Assembly: GCA_964396595.1 (NCBI GenBank)
Contig: CAYNFR010000011.1
Span: forward strand, 22,848-86,847
Direction of reading: 5' to 3'
Source: CAYNFR01 sp964396595
GTDB lineage: Bacteria > Bacteroidota > Bacteroidia > Chitinophagales > Saprospiraceae
Length of the DNA: 64,000 bases
The notes beneath the pieces were generated by a model. It was not told the origin of the DNA, did not search any database, and saw only the letters and a list, made by a program, of their open reading frames with translations. Shown here piece by piece: positions 9,082 through 18,303 of the stretch. The position numbers and the translations under genes are program-made. The first letter of the stretch is position 1. Each line of letters starts with the position of its first letter.

Positions 9082-10440
9082 TTAGAAATAATTAAGAGTC
9101 ATCGACAATACACTCAGTGCCAACATTGACCCCAGTCCTAGCACAAGTGATCCCATAGTCTGGATTTTATACGCTTCTCGCACTTCTAAGTTGCTGAGTT
9201 GTGCTACGACCCAGAAAAAACTGTCATTGGCGTGCGAGACGACTGTGGCGCCTGCACCTATAGCTATGACGACCATTGCGCGCATCCCCTCGGCATCCAG
9301 ACCCAATGTCATTAACAACGGAGCAACAATAGATGCCGTCGTAATCAAGGCAACCGTAGTTGAGCCCTGTGCCGTCTTTAATATGGCCGCCAGCAAAAAT
9401 GGCATCCACAAGCCCCACGCAGAAATGCCTTCCCATGAACTCAGTTCGGATGCGATATCAGATGCTTGCAATACTTGTCCAAATGCCCCACCCGCTCCAG
9501 TAATCATCAGGATAGCCGCAGATGTCTTGAGCGCTTCTCCCATCCAACCATCACCGCTCAAGATCTTTCGTTCCCAGCGCTTAGGAATCATAAAAGCAAA
9601 TAGCATCCCGATAAACAGCGCCACCACAGGATGACCAAGTGTCTTAAAAATAGACAACTGCACTTTTATCGCCTCAGGAAATGATGGATAATCGATTACG
9701 GAGCGCGTAATAATCAATAATATCGGGATCAATACCGGCAATAAAGAACGACGAAGGCCAGGCATTTCTCCTTGACTCTCTGCCGCAGAAAGCACATCTT
9801 CATTTATCTGAAGCGGTAATTTCTTGCCAATATACTTGGCAAAAACAATCACCGCCAGCATCCCACATATACTGGCAAATAATCCCATCAGTATCACCTT
9901 CCCCAGATCCGCCTCGAGTAAACCCGCCGCAGCAATCGGTCCCGGTGTAGGAGGTACCATCGCATGTGAAGCCAATAATCCCATCGACAAAGCAACTGTC
10001 GTCCCGGCGATAGGAACACCCCCTTTAAAGCTAAGTGCCTTATTGATAGACGATAATATAATAAAACCACTATCTGCAAAAACCGGAATAGACACTATAT
10101 AACCAATCCACGCCATCGCACTGTGTAACCGCCGTGGACCGAATACGGAGATGACCTTCTGTGCTATCTGAACGGCACCTCCTGTCTTTTCTAATATCGT
10201 CCCTATGACCAAGCCGAATATGATTATCAATCCGATCTTACCTATCGTAGCCCCAAAACCCTCCGAAATCAAATCCACTATATCGATCAATGGCATCCCC
10301 ATTAATACCCCATAAAAACAAGCGGCCAAGATCAAGGAATAAAACGGTTGCAAGCCCCACCTGCTGCTCAGCAATAAAATCAACAATACAGCGACCAACA
10401 AACTAAACAATATCCACATAGTCGGATGATAAGAATCCAT
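9082..10440 (-). CDS. GntP family permease (gluconate/organic acid:H+ symporter)
   Basis: This 452-residue integral membrane protein has about 12-14 hydrophobic segments across its whole length. The GntP pattern is clear: GFGATIGKIGLIIIFGLVIG (about 61-80), IPVFADSGFIIL (about 118-129), MVPPTPGPIAAAG (about 160-172) and AQGSTTVALITTASI (about 361-375). Members import gluconate, glycerate, fructuronate or similar acids with a proton. No sugar-acid catabolic gene lies next to it, so the substrate cannot be read from context. It is monocistronic. Confidence 0.9.
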   Translation of the reverse strand: MDSYHPTMWILFSLLVAVLLILLLSSRWGLQPFYSLILAACFYGVLMGMPLIDIVDLISEGFGATIGKIGLIIIFGLVIGTILEKTGGAVQIAQKVISVFGPRRLHSAMAWIGYIVSIPVFADSGFIILSSINKALSFKGGVPIAGTTVALSMGLLASHAMVPPTPGPIAAAGLLEADLGKVILMGLFASICGMLAVIVFAKYIGKKLPLQINEDVLSAAESQGEMPGLRRSLLPVLIPILLIITRSVIDYPSFPEAIKVQLSIFKTLGHPVVALFIGMLFAFMIPKRWERKILSGDGWMGEALKTSAAILMITGAGGAFGQVLQASDIASELSSWEGISAWGLWMPFLLAAILKTAQGSTTVALITTASIVAPLLMTLGLDAEGMRAMVVIAIGAGATVVSHANDSFFWVVAQLSNLEVREAYKIQTMGSLVLGLGSMLALSVLSMTLNYF

Positions 10441-11330
10441 CTAAGCTAGACAGTTTTTGACACTTTATGTCCTCTTCTATCAAAATAATAGAAATCGAGT
10501 ACCTATTTCTCCATTTCAAGAGGTGTGATTCCCTCCGACGGTCTTTGTGTCTTCATGGTGGTTATTGTGATATAGTTCCTTTTGGTTCTGCACCGTTTGG
10601 AATTCATCGATTCTAAGATATCACAGCACTTCTATAAACTCTATCTAGCTATGGATTAGCCCTCTGAATAGTCGGACGTAGATTTCAATAAAAACAGTAA
10701 TATTAAGTCTATAAAGAAAGTACGACGAAGATTCAGTCACACAGAGAAACTAAAGGTGATCAAAGAAGCATCTATATTTATTCATTTCGATTCCATTAGA
10801 ATATCATAGAAAGATAATATTCTAAGAAGAATATCACGCCCTATTATATATATTTTAACCTAACTACAATATAGAATACTTGTCCGATTAGACAGTTCAA
10901 GTATGTCACCCCTTCGGGGTTTATTCAATTTTTATTGTCATTAATCAATAATAATTACATCCCTTTGGGATTAAATAAGGTGCAACTTAACAAACTATCT
11001 CTGCATCTATCTGCGCAATCTGCGGGCGTAAAAACGTCCTGCAATTTCGAAAAAAAACTACTGATTCACTGTAGAAAAACCTGCATGTTTAATAACTATT
11101 GCACTAATCTAGATAAAATGCTTACCCAAGGATTCACAAAGAAAAATTATAGGACCTCAATCAACATCAGGCTAACTAATCAGTTACGATCTATATCGCC
11201 AAAAAATGCCAATCTTTATTATCCTACTGCTGTATATTGACATGAAAACATCTTGCTTATGCGCTATTCAACTTTCAAAAAATAAACAAACGAGACAAAT
11301 AAAATACGCAACAGAGCACCGACACCCCTC
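10441..11330. other. 890-base non-coding gap with repeats and palindromes
   Basis: No convincing gene is present. The stretch holds a perfect 9-bp inverted repeat (TTAGAATAT at 10796-10804 against ATATTCTAA at 10817-10825), a CCCC-TTCG-GGGG hairpin near 10910-10921, a CTTTGTGTCTTCATGGTGG word near 10542 and a CACAGAGAAACTAAAGG word near 10739, which resemble non-coding phrases that recur in many bacterial genomes, and the ATCTGCG repeat at 10997-11036. A 101-codon open frame across the repeat (10935-11240) is almost certainly chance. Confidence 0.6.
10997..11036. repeat. short dispersed non-coding repeat, copy 2
   Basis: This copy matches 5315-5348 in its tandem ATCTGCG words and the closing ATCTGCGGG. 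Both copies sit in gene-free gaps and point the same way. Confidence 0.55.
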
Positions 11331-12080
11331 TTATCCCATCTGCTGACGCAATCTCTCATATAACACTATTCCCCCTGCCACAGCGACATTGAGCGAATCG
11401 ACGGCACCGACTTGAGGGATTTTAAACAGCTGATCACACGCGCTGCTCACATCATACGAAATACCGGATTCCTCTGAGCCGAGCACTATAGCTATCGGTA
11501 CATTTAAGTTAATGTTCTGTAACAAGACATCCGTACGCAGCGACGAACCTAATATCGTAATCCCCAATGCTTTAAGATGATGTATCAGATTGATCGTGGA
11601 GCTCTCTCTACAAATCGCAATCCGTAGGATAGCGCCCGAAGATGTTTTGATCGCATCTTCATTAATCAATGCACTGTTGTGGCCGGCTATTACCACACCA
11701 TGCACACCCAATATCTCACAACTCCGCGCTATTGCACCAATATTGCGTACATCCTGAACACCATCTAGTATCAACAAAAAAGGATCTTCGCCATTGTTAT
11801 GCGCTAGCGCAATAACGTCATCGATGGATTGATAAGCGATAATTGAGCTGATAGCGATCAATCCTTGATGATTCCGATTGGGTGCCAGTCGATCGAGCTT
11901 TATTTCAGGAACTTTTTTTAATGGAATATCTCGTTCTTTACAGATCTTGCGTAAGGTCACTTCGAGCTCTCCCCGGGTGTCATTCTTAATAAATATACGC
12001 TCTACATCTTTTCCTGACTCAAGCAATTCCATAACCGGATTACGCCCGAAGATGATCTGTTCGTCAATTTTTTTAGCCAT
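11331..12080 (-). CDS. rlmB: 23S rRNA (guanosine(2251)-2'-O)-methyltransferase
   Basis: This is a SpoU/TrmH-family 2'-O-methyltransferase of 249 residues. The N-terminal substrate-binding domain (about 1-80, FGRNPVMELLES) precedes the SPOUT catalytic knot (about 95-249) with motif 1 DGVQDVRNIGAIARSCE, motif 2 IAIVLGSEESGIS and motif 3 IPQVGAVDSLNVAVAGGIVL. The enzyme methylates G2251 in the P-loop of 23S rRNA using SAM. It follows the SDR gene by 20 bases on the same strand, so they may share a transcript. Assignment to RlmB rather than a related TrmH protein rests on the length and the N-terminal domain. Confidence 0.88.
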   Translation of the reverse strand: MAKKIDEQIIFGRNPVMELLESGKDVERIFIKNDTRGELEVTLRKICKERDIPLKKVPEIKLDRLAPNRNHQGLIAISSIIAYQSIDDVIALAHNNGEDPFLLILDGVQDVRNIGAIARSCEILGVHGVVIAGHNSALINEDAIKTSSGAILRIAICRESSTINLIHHLKALGITILGSSLRTDVLLQNINLNVPIAIVLGSEESGISYDVSSACDQLFKIPQVGAVDSLNVAVAGGIVLYERLRQQMG

Positions 12081-12100
12081 TTATATTTTCAATTTCATTT

Positions 12101-12802
12101 TCAAATATCACCTAATAATGGTCTCATGGTTATGGTTTCTAAGACTGCCGACGGCCCCATATCGAGGGCTGCTTTGACGGCGATGGCAACATCTTCCGCT
12201 TCCATCAAGCGACTTCGTTCCGCATCAAAACCCGCCCAAGAGTTACTCCATGTTGCTCCCGGAATGATCGCAGTAACTTTAATCCCTTTCGTTTTTAACT
12301 CCTCACGGAGATTCTCACTAAACCCGAGCAAGGCATATTTACTCACCCCATAAGCGCCACCCGCCGGATAAGCCTTGGTGCTAGCCACTGAGCACATATT
12401 AAAAATATGTCCTTGCTTCATTTCCACCATGCCAGGGACTATCATCCGTGTGAGATGATAGGCACTCATCAGGTTGACATCTATCATATACTCAAGAGCG
12501 CCGGGTGGTTCTGTCAATATATTACCGGGAGTAAAGTCTCCTACATTATTGATCAGCACATCTATGTGTGGCCATGCGGCCAATACTCGATTAGCAAACT
12601 TTTCTACTTGGCTCTTTTTAGAGGCGTCACATATTGAAGTGATAACTTGGCCCGCAGGATTAAGCCTTTTAAGTTCCTTATTCATGATGTCCAGGTCTGA
12701 CTTAGTACGTGCTGTCACAGCTATATTGGCGCCATGCGCATATAAGTGTTCCGCGATGGCTCTGCCAATACCTTTTGTCGCACCTGTAATTATGACATTC
12801 AT
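12101..12802 (-). CDS. SDR family NAD(P)-dependent oxidoreductase
   Basis: This is a classical short-chain dehydrogenase of 233 residues. The cofactor motif is TGATKGIG (residues 7-14), followed by NNVGD near 85-89, the catalytic serine in MCSVAS near 137, and the YxxxK pair in YGVSKYALLG near 150. It resembles 3-ketoacyl reductases and sepiapterin/sorbitol-type SDRs; the substrate cannot be told. It is the first gene of a probable two-gene unit with rlmB and is divergent from mlaE. The C-terminal PSAVLETITMRPLLGDI region is typical of a subgroup annotated only as oxidoreductases. Confidence 0.88.
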   Translation of the reverse strand: MNVIITGATKGIGRAIAEHLYAHGANIAVTARTKSDLDIMNKELKRLNPAGQVITSICDASKKSQVEKFANRVLAAWPHIDVLINNVGDFTPGNILTEPPGALEYMIDVNLMSAYHLTRMIVPGMVEMKQGHIFNMCSVASTKAYPAGGAYGVSKYALLGFSENLREELKTKGIKVTAIIPGATWSNSWAGFDAERSRLMEAEDVAIAVKAALDMGPSAVLETITMRPLLGDI

Positions 12803-12896
12803 AGATTATTCGTTCAAGTTTATTGCCTAGCGGCAAAATAAAATGGCGTAAATTCGCGGTCTATTTATACACCTCCATAGGTCGAAAACACCCTTC

Positions 12897-13637
12897 ATGA
12901 AGTTCTTAATAGACTTTGGTAAATTTATTTTATGGCTTCCTGACATCTTCTCCAAACCAGAGAATTGGCGGATGTACTATAAGGAAACCATTAGACAAAT
13001 GTACGATATAGGAATCGGGTCTCTACCGATAGTTGTGATTATTTCGGGATTCATAGGCGCAGTTACAGCTATCCAGTTCAGCTATCAGCTTCAAGGCACC
13101 ATGATTCCGAGCTATTATATAGGCTACATTGTACGCGATATCATGTTGATAGAGATGGCTGTAACGCTGACATGTATCGTTCTGGCCGGCAAGATAGGCA
13201 GCACCATGGCCGCAGAAATCGGCGGTATGCGCCAGAAAGAACATATTGACGCCATGGAGATCATGGGTATCAATACAAGTGCGTATATCGTGATGCCTAA
13301 GATAGTCGCAGCCATCATCATCATTCCTGTATTAGTAAGTGTCTCAGCGATAGTAGGTATCGGCGGAGGTTATTTTGCTGCGGTCGTCGTAGCAGGATAC
13401 ACCAATACTGAATTTGTGACTGGACTCAGATCGTTCTTTTTGCCGTACAATGTGGTTATCATGTATGTAAAGGCTTTCACCTTTGCCTTCATTCTGACGG
13501 CCGTCGCGTGTTTTCAGGGCTACTTTGTCACGGGAGGCAGTATTGAGCTGGGTCAAGCGAGTACACGAGCAGTGGTATTTGGATCGATATTGATATTGGT
13601 AGCGGATCTGGTCATTGCCTTAATCCTAATGAATTAA
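12897..13637 (+). CDS. mlaE: MlaE family ABC transporter permease
   Basis: This 246-residue inner-membrane permease has about five or six hydrophobic segments and the MlaE signatures GFIGAVTAIQFSYQL (about 50-64), AGKIGSTMAAEIGGMRQKEHIDAMEIMGI (about 100-128) and TGGSIELGQASTRAVVFGS near the C-terminus. With MlaF it would move phospholipids between the inner and outer membrane. The ATPase gene follows after one base, so they are co-transcribed. The MlaD substrate-binding protein is not in the window and may be encoded elsewhere. Confidence 0.9.
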   Translation: MKFLIDFGKFILWLPDIFSKPENWRMYYKETIRQMYDIGIGSLPIVVIISGFIGAVTAIQFSYQLQGTMIPSYYIGYIVRDIMLIEMAVTLTCIVLAGKIGSTMAAEIGGMRQKEHIDAMEIMGINTSAYIVMPKIVAAIIIIPVLVSVSAIVGIGGGYFAAVVVAGYTNTEFVTGLRSFFLPYNVVIMYVKAFTFAFILTAVACFQGYFVTGGSIELGQASTRAVVFGSILILVADLVIALILMN

Positions 13638-13638
13638 A

Positions 13639-14409
13639 ATGATTACTGCATCTAACATTCATCGATCTTTCGGTGATCACAAAGTGCTCAACGGAATAGA
13701 CTTCCAATTTGAAGAGGGTAAGACGAATTTGATCATAGGGCGCAGTGGAGCGGGAAAAACAGTTCTCTTAAAGATATTGGTCGGGCTAATTCAGCCCACC
13801 CAAGGTGACGTGTGGTATGACCAGACGAACTTGTGTTGTGTATCTCGTGATGAACTCCGTGCGCTACGCATGAAGATAGGGATGCTATTTCAAGGTAACG
13901 CCTTATTCGACAGCATGACTATTGAAGAAAACATTCGTTTCCCCCTGGATATGTTTACAAAGTTAACATACGGCGAAAAACTCCACCAGGTGAATTACTG
14001 TCTGGAACGTGTCAACCTTGAAGGTAATAATCATAAGTATCCATCAGAAATAAGTGGAGGTATGCAGAAGCGGGTGGGCATTGCGCGCGCGATAGTGCTC
14101 AATCCCAGATATTTATTTTGTGACGAACCTAACTCTGGTCTCGACCCTAAAACGGCCATTAAAATAGACGGATTAATACAGTCAATAACGAAAGACAACA
14201 ATATTACTACTGTCATAAATACCCATGATATGAACTCAGTCATGGAGATAGGTGACAACATCTGTCTGCTTTCAAAAGGCGAGATAGCGTGGAAAGGCAA
14301 TCGCTCAGAAATTCTTGACAATACGAACGAGGATTTGATCGACTTCATTTTCGCGAGTCCTTTTTTAAGAAGGTTGCGAGAGCAAGCATTACAGCAACAA
14401 GTAAATTAA
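13639..14409 (+). CDS. mlaF: MlaF-like ABC transporter ATP-binding protein
   Basis: This 256-residue ATPase is the partner of the MlaE permease one base upstream. Its motifs are complete: Walker A GRSGAGKT (about 34-41), Q-loop MLFQGNALFDSMTIEENI, signature SGGMQKRVGIARAI (about 138-151), Walker B YLFCDEPNSGLDPKT and the H-loop INTHDMNSV. The Mla-type signature SGGMQKR distinguishes it from generic ABC ATPases. The pair is predicted to power retrograde or anterograde phospholipid transport that keeps the outer membrane asymmetric. Confidence 0.9.
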   Translation: MITASNIHRSFGDHKVLNGIDFQFEEGKTNLIIGRSGAGKTVLLKILVGLIQPTQGDVWYDQTNLCCVSRDELRALRMKIGMLFQGNALFDSMTIEENIRFPLDMFTKLTYGEKLHQVNYCLERVNLEGNNHKYPSEISGGMQKRVGIARAIVLNPRYLFCDEPNSGLDPKTAIKIDGLIQSITKDNNITTVINTHDMNSVMEIGDNICLLSKGEIAWKGNRSEILDNTNEDLIDFIFASPFLRRLREQALQQQVN

Positions 14410-14444
14410 TCAATCCCGGCACAGAGAATCAGAATATTTATGCC

Positions 14445-15224
14445 ATGTTAAAAGCTAAAAAATCCTACGGACAAAATTTTCTGATCAATGAAGGGGTAAT
14501 AGATAAGATACTCACACAGTTCGATGAAGCCCGCACGAGTGACAATGTGCTTGAAGTAGGTCCGGGGAAAGGTGCACTGACGAAGAATTTAATTCACGAC
14601 ACATCCATTAACTTTAAAGCCATAGATGCTGATCGGGAGATGATAGATTATCTCAAACAGCATTATGAGATGACAGATGAAACCTTACTCTTTGGGGATT
14701 TTTTAAAGTTGCCTTTGGAGACGGTGTTTGATCAACAGGAGTATAATGTATTGGGAAATTTTCCATACAATATTTCCTCTCAGATCGTATTTAGGATACA
14801 TAAGTACATTGATATCGTTCCGTTTATGATGGGGATGTTTCAGAAGGAGCTTGCAGAACGCATTGTCGCCGGTCCGGGCAGTAAAACCTATGGAATTATC
14901 AGCGTTATCGTTCAGAGTGTATTTGAAGTGAAGATGCATTTTCATGTTTCTCCGGGTTCTTTTTCTCCCGCACCCAAGGTCACTTCGGCGATCATTTCGC
15001 TTAAGCGTAAAGAAAATTTTAACATACCTTGCAATCCCAAATTGTTCAGGAACGTCGTAAAAGTAGCTTTTAACCAGCGTCGCAAAATGCTTCGTAATAC
15101 ATTAAAGCCGCTGATCAAAGATCCCGATCTCCTCAAGGAGGACTTATTTACTATGCGTCCGGAACAACTGGGTTTAGAACAATATTACTATCTGACTAAT
15201 CTAATAGAAAATTCACAATCATGA
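14445..15224 (+). CDS. rsmA: 16S rRNA (adenine(1518)-N6/adenine(1519)-N6)-dimethyltransferase
   Basis: KsgA/RsmA family SAM methyltransferase of 259 residues, which dimethylates two adjacent adenines near the 3' end of 16S rRNA during 30S maturation. Visible motifs are the N-terminal KKSYGQNFLIN, SAM motif LEVGPGKGALT (about 36-46), the catalytic NFPYNISSQIV (NLPYN-type motif IV, about 104-114), and the C-terminal FNQRRKMLRNTLK. Its last codon overlaps the start of yqeY (ATGA), giving translational coupling. Confidence 0.95.
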   Translation: MLKAKKSYGQNFLINEGVIDKILTQFDEARTSDNVLEVGPGKGALTKNLIHDTSINFKAIDADREMIDYLKQHYEMTDETLLFGDFLKLPLETVFDQQEYNVLGNFPYNISSQIVFRIHKYIDIVPFMMGMFQKELAERIVAGPGSKTYGIISVIVQSVFEVKMHFHVSPGSFSPAPKVTSAIISLKRKENFNIPCNPKLFRNVVKVAFNQRRKMLRNTLKPLIKDPDLLKEDLFTMRPEQLGLEQYYYLTNLIENSQS

Positions 15225-15667
15225 ATCTCGAAGAACGCATAATGCCCGACCTCAAGGAAGCAATGAAGGCTAAAGACCAAGCTGCGCTCAGAGGAATACG
15301 TGCCATCAAGGCTGCTATCCTATTGGCTAAAACTGAACCAGGATTTATCGAGCTCGATCAATCAGCAGAAATTAAGCTCTTACAAAAACTTGTTAAACAA
15401 CGTCAAGATTCTTATGACATCTTTGCCAAGCAGGGGCGCAATGACTTAGCCTTACCTGAAAAAGAAGAAATCGAAGTCATTCAAAAATACCTGCCACAAC
15501 AATTATCTACAGAAGAGCTAACACCTATCATTCAAGGGATCATTCAAGAACTGGGTGCTTCCGGCATGAAGGATATGGGCAAGGTCATGGGTATTGCCAG
15601 TCAAAAATTGGCCGGTCAGGCCGATGGAAAAACCTTGTCAAGCATTATAAAAAGTCTATTGACCTGA
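15221..15667 (+). CDS. yqeY: GatB/YqeY domain-containing protein
   Basis: This 148-residue protein consists of a YqeY domain, helical and related to the tail of the GatB amidotransferase subunit. Hallmarks are MKAKDQAALRGIRAIKAAI (about 15-33), LPEKEEIEVIQKYLPQQL (about 78-95) and GKVMGIASQKLAGQADGKTL near the end. It probably binds tRNA, by analogy with the GatB tail; its exact function is unknown. The start overlaps the stop of rsmA. Confidence 0.9.
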   Translation: MNLEERIMPDLKEAMKAKDQAALRGIRAIKAAILLAKTEPGFIELDQSAEIKLLQKLVKQRQDSYDIFAKQGRNDLALPEKEEIEVIQKYLPQQLSTEELTPIIQGIIQELGASGMKDMGKVMGIASQKLAGQADGKTLSSIIKSLLT

Positions 15668-15704
15668 TTTCAAAACACCTTTTAAATTTTAATTTTCTCG
15701 TCGT

Positions 15705-18293
15705 ATGAAATATTTCCTTCTCGTATTCTCTGTTGCTCTTTTTATTTCATGTAACAGCAGCAGGACAGTATTAAAAAACAATGCCAAAGAGGACGATACT
15801 TATATAATCGTCAATTCCATGGAAGATATGGAAGAAAGGCTGCTCGAAGAGATAAAAATTTCCGCACCGAGAGGCTATGAACTCCCTGTTTATAATCCTT
15901 CGTCTACGAGAACATTTGATTTAATACACACCACTCTTGATCTGAGATTCGACTGGATAAACGAACACGTAATAGGTAGAGCAGAAATAAGCGCTAAACC
16001 ATACTTCTACCCACAAGAAACATTAGTGCTGGATGCGAAAGGTTTTGATATCCTGAGTATATCAGACACTGAGTTTAGACCCTACACTTATACGTATAAT
16101 GGTAAAGAGCTCGCCGTTAATCTGGGACGTTCATTCACCCGCAAAGATACCGTAAACCTGGTGATAGACTATATAGCTAAGCCGTCTGAAGGTGAGGAAG
16201 GTGGAAGCATTGCTATCTCCAGTGATCAAGGACTGTTTTTCATTAATCCTAGAGGCGAACAAGCCGCTAAACCCATGCAGATATGGACACAAGGTGAAAC
16301 GGAAAATAACAGTCGATGGTTTCCTACTATTGACAAGCCTAACGAGAACATGACACAGATAGTCCAATTGACCGTACCGGATTCGATGATTACACTATCT
16401 AATGGTCTGCTAACAAGAAGCCTAAAAAACGGGGATGGTACGCGGACAGATCGCTGGGAGCAAAAAGATCCTCACGCCCCGTATCTTACTATGATAGCAG
16501 TGGGTGATTTTGCAGTCGTAACTGAGAAATGGAATGACATCGAGCTTAATTACATTGTCGAAAAAGAATACGAGCCTTACGCCAAGCAAATCTTCGCACA
16601 CACACCCGAGATGTTGCAATTCTTTTCTGACTTATTGGGCTATAAGTATCCTTGGGAAAAATACAGTCAGATCATCGTGCGTGATTATGTCAGCGGTGCG
16701 ATGGAAAACACCACTGCAGTCATATTCGGTGAGTTTATCCAGAAAACTGATAGAGAGCTGATAGATAACCATAATGATCATATTGTGGCACACGAGATGT
16801 TTCATCATTGGTTCGGCGATCTCGTAACTTGCGAAAGCTGGGCGAATCTGACACTCCAAGAAGGTTTTGCTAACTATAGCGAATACTTATGGGATGAGTA
16901 TAAGCATGGAAGAGATGCCGCAGACCATCATCGCATCAACGAGCTGGCCGGTTATCTAGCCTCTACCGCGCAGACCGGCAGACATGCACTGATATGGTAT
17001 GGCTATGGCAATAAAGAAGAGATGTTTGACGGACACTCCTACAATAAAGGTGGTTTAGTACTGCATATGCTCAGACACCACCTTGGTGATGAAGCATTTT
17101 TTGCAAGCTTGAATAAGTACCTTGTTGACAATGCTTACACGAGTGTAGAGGTAGATGAACTTCGGATGGCATTCGAAGATGTATCAGGAAGAGACTTAAA
17201 CTGGTTTTTTGACCAGTGGTACAAAGCCTCAGGCCATCCTGAACTCGAAATAGAATGGGAATACGACGACGAATTAAACAGAGTTTACTATTCTGTATCG
17301 CAAGTGCAGTCTTCAGAAAGTAATAGCCCTATATTTCAATTACCTGTGACTATCCAAATATTCGCGGCAGATGGTAGCGCTACTGACGTAGAATTATGGA
17401 TAAATAAACGTGAACAGATTTTTGAAATTCCTGCTTTGGAAAGACCCGCTTTGGTATTATTTGACAAATATGATGCCCTACTCTATCAAAAAGTAGAACG
17501 AAAATCAAATCAAGAATATATCAATCAGTATAAGTGGTCACAAGCATTCCGTCATCGCCATGAAGCTGTTAATCAACTTAGAAATAAAAAAGATTTTGAT
17601 CACGTGGCACTGAAAGCGCTAACCGACAACCACCACAGCATCCGCACCACTGCACTCAGCTCATTGAGCAAAAAAGAGAACAACCATGAATTAATCTCGC
17701 ATGTTAAAAAAATGGCCATCGAAGACCCGCATTCTAGCGTAAGGGGGGCGGCGATCAAGGCACTATACCGACTATCTTATGAAAATATCGGGAGTATTAT
17801 AGATCAAGCCATTGAGAACGAGCACTCATATCAAGTATTGAATGATGGTATAGAGACCTTAAATAAAATAGATAAGTCTAAAGCAATTCAGTTGGCTATC
17901 AGCCTCAAAGATGAAAAAACCTCTATATTGACAAAAAGTGTGGCGCCACTGCTCGCCGAGATAGGTGACATCGCACATTCAGATTACTTTGAGCAAAGAC
18001 TTAATAACGTTAGTCTATACTCAGTATTTAATTTCTATGAAGCATATTTCGACCTGCTGACTCATCAGAAAGATGAAGTAATTCTGGAGAAGTGTTCTAT
18101 ACTAAAAAACATAGCCACTTCTAGCAACAATCACTTCTTTTATAGATACGCAGCGACTAATCTGATCCATAGCCTCAAGGAATTTCTTCAAGGCAGACGC
18201 TCAACCGGAACATCTGTTCTAGGCAAAATTATTGAAGATATTAAAGAAACGGAATCGCACCCAATGCTGCTTCAGCGCTACGAGAGTTTTTAA
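15705..18293 (+). CDS. M1 family zinc aminopeptidase, lipoprotein
   Basis: This 862-residue enzyme begins with a lipoprotein signal (FSVALFISC, lipid Cys near residue 16), so it is probably anchored in the periplasm or outer membrane. The peptidase part shows the GAMEN exopeptidase motif (GAMENTTAVIF, about 332-342) and the zinc site HEMFHHW with the third ligand in NLTLQEGFANY. The C-terminal 250 residues look like the helical ERAP1/HEAT-type domain of the family. It would remove N-terminal residues from peptides. The 3' end lies ten bases before the tgt start, so a shared transcript is likely. Confidence 0.92.
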   Translation: MKYFLLVFSVALFISCNSSRTVLKNNAKEDDTYIIVNSMEDMEERLLEEIKISAPRGYELPVYNPSSTRTFDLIHTTLDLRFDWINEHVIGRAEISAKPYFYPQETLVLDAKGFDILSISDTEFRPYTYTYNGKELAVNLGRSFTRKDTVNLVIDYIAKPSEGEEGGSIAISSDQGLFFINPRGEQAAKPMQIWTQGETENNSRWFPTIDKPNENMTQIVQLTVPDSMITLSNGLLTRSLKNGDGTRTDRWEQKDPHAPYLTMIAVGDFAVVTEKWNDIELNYIVEKEYEPYAKQIFAHTPEMLQFFSDLLGYKYPWEKYSQIIVRDYVSGAMENTTAVIFGEFIQKTDRELIDNHNDHIVAHEMFHHWFGDLVTCESWANLTLQEGFANYSEYLWDEYKHGRDAADHHRINELAGYLASTAQTGRHALIWYGYGNKEEMFDGHSYNKGGLVLHMLRHHLGDEAFFASLNKYLVDNAYTSVEVDELRMAFEDVSGRDLNWFFDQWYKASGHPELEIEWEYDDELNRVYYSVSQVQSSESNSPIFQLPVTIQIFAADGSATDVELWINKREQIFEIPALERPALVLFDKYDALLYQKVERKSNQEYINQYKWSQAFRHRHEAVNQLRNKKDFDHVALKALTDNHHSIRTTALSSLSKKENNHELISHVKKMAIEDPHSSVRGAAIKALYRLSYENIGSIIDQAIENEHSYQVLNDGIETLNKIDKSKAIQLAISLKDEKTSILTKSVAPLLAEIGDIAHSDYFEQRLNNVSLYSVFNFYEAYFDLLTHQKDEVILEKCSILKNIATSSNNHFFYRYAATNLIHSLKEFLQGRRSTGTSVLGKIIEDIKETESHPMLLQRYESF

Positions 18294-18303
18294 CAGATAC
18301 CGA

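Noticed and set aside
9191..9634. 147-codon open frame antisense to the GntP gene
   Set aside because: It is a shadow of the permease's GC-rich transmembrane codons and has no family pattern.
10935..11240. 101-codon open frame in the gap after the GntP gene
   Set aside because: It runs through a dispersed repeat, has no family pattern, and its codons look random. I treat it as chance.
18232..18303. Longer N-terminus for tgt
   Set aside because: The extension lies inside the aminopeptidase gene in another frame and is unlike Tgt; the GTG at 18304 starts at the family N-terminus.
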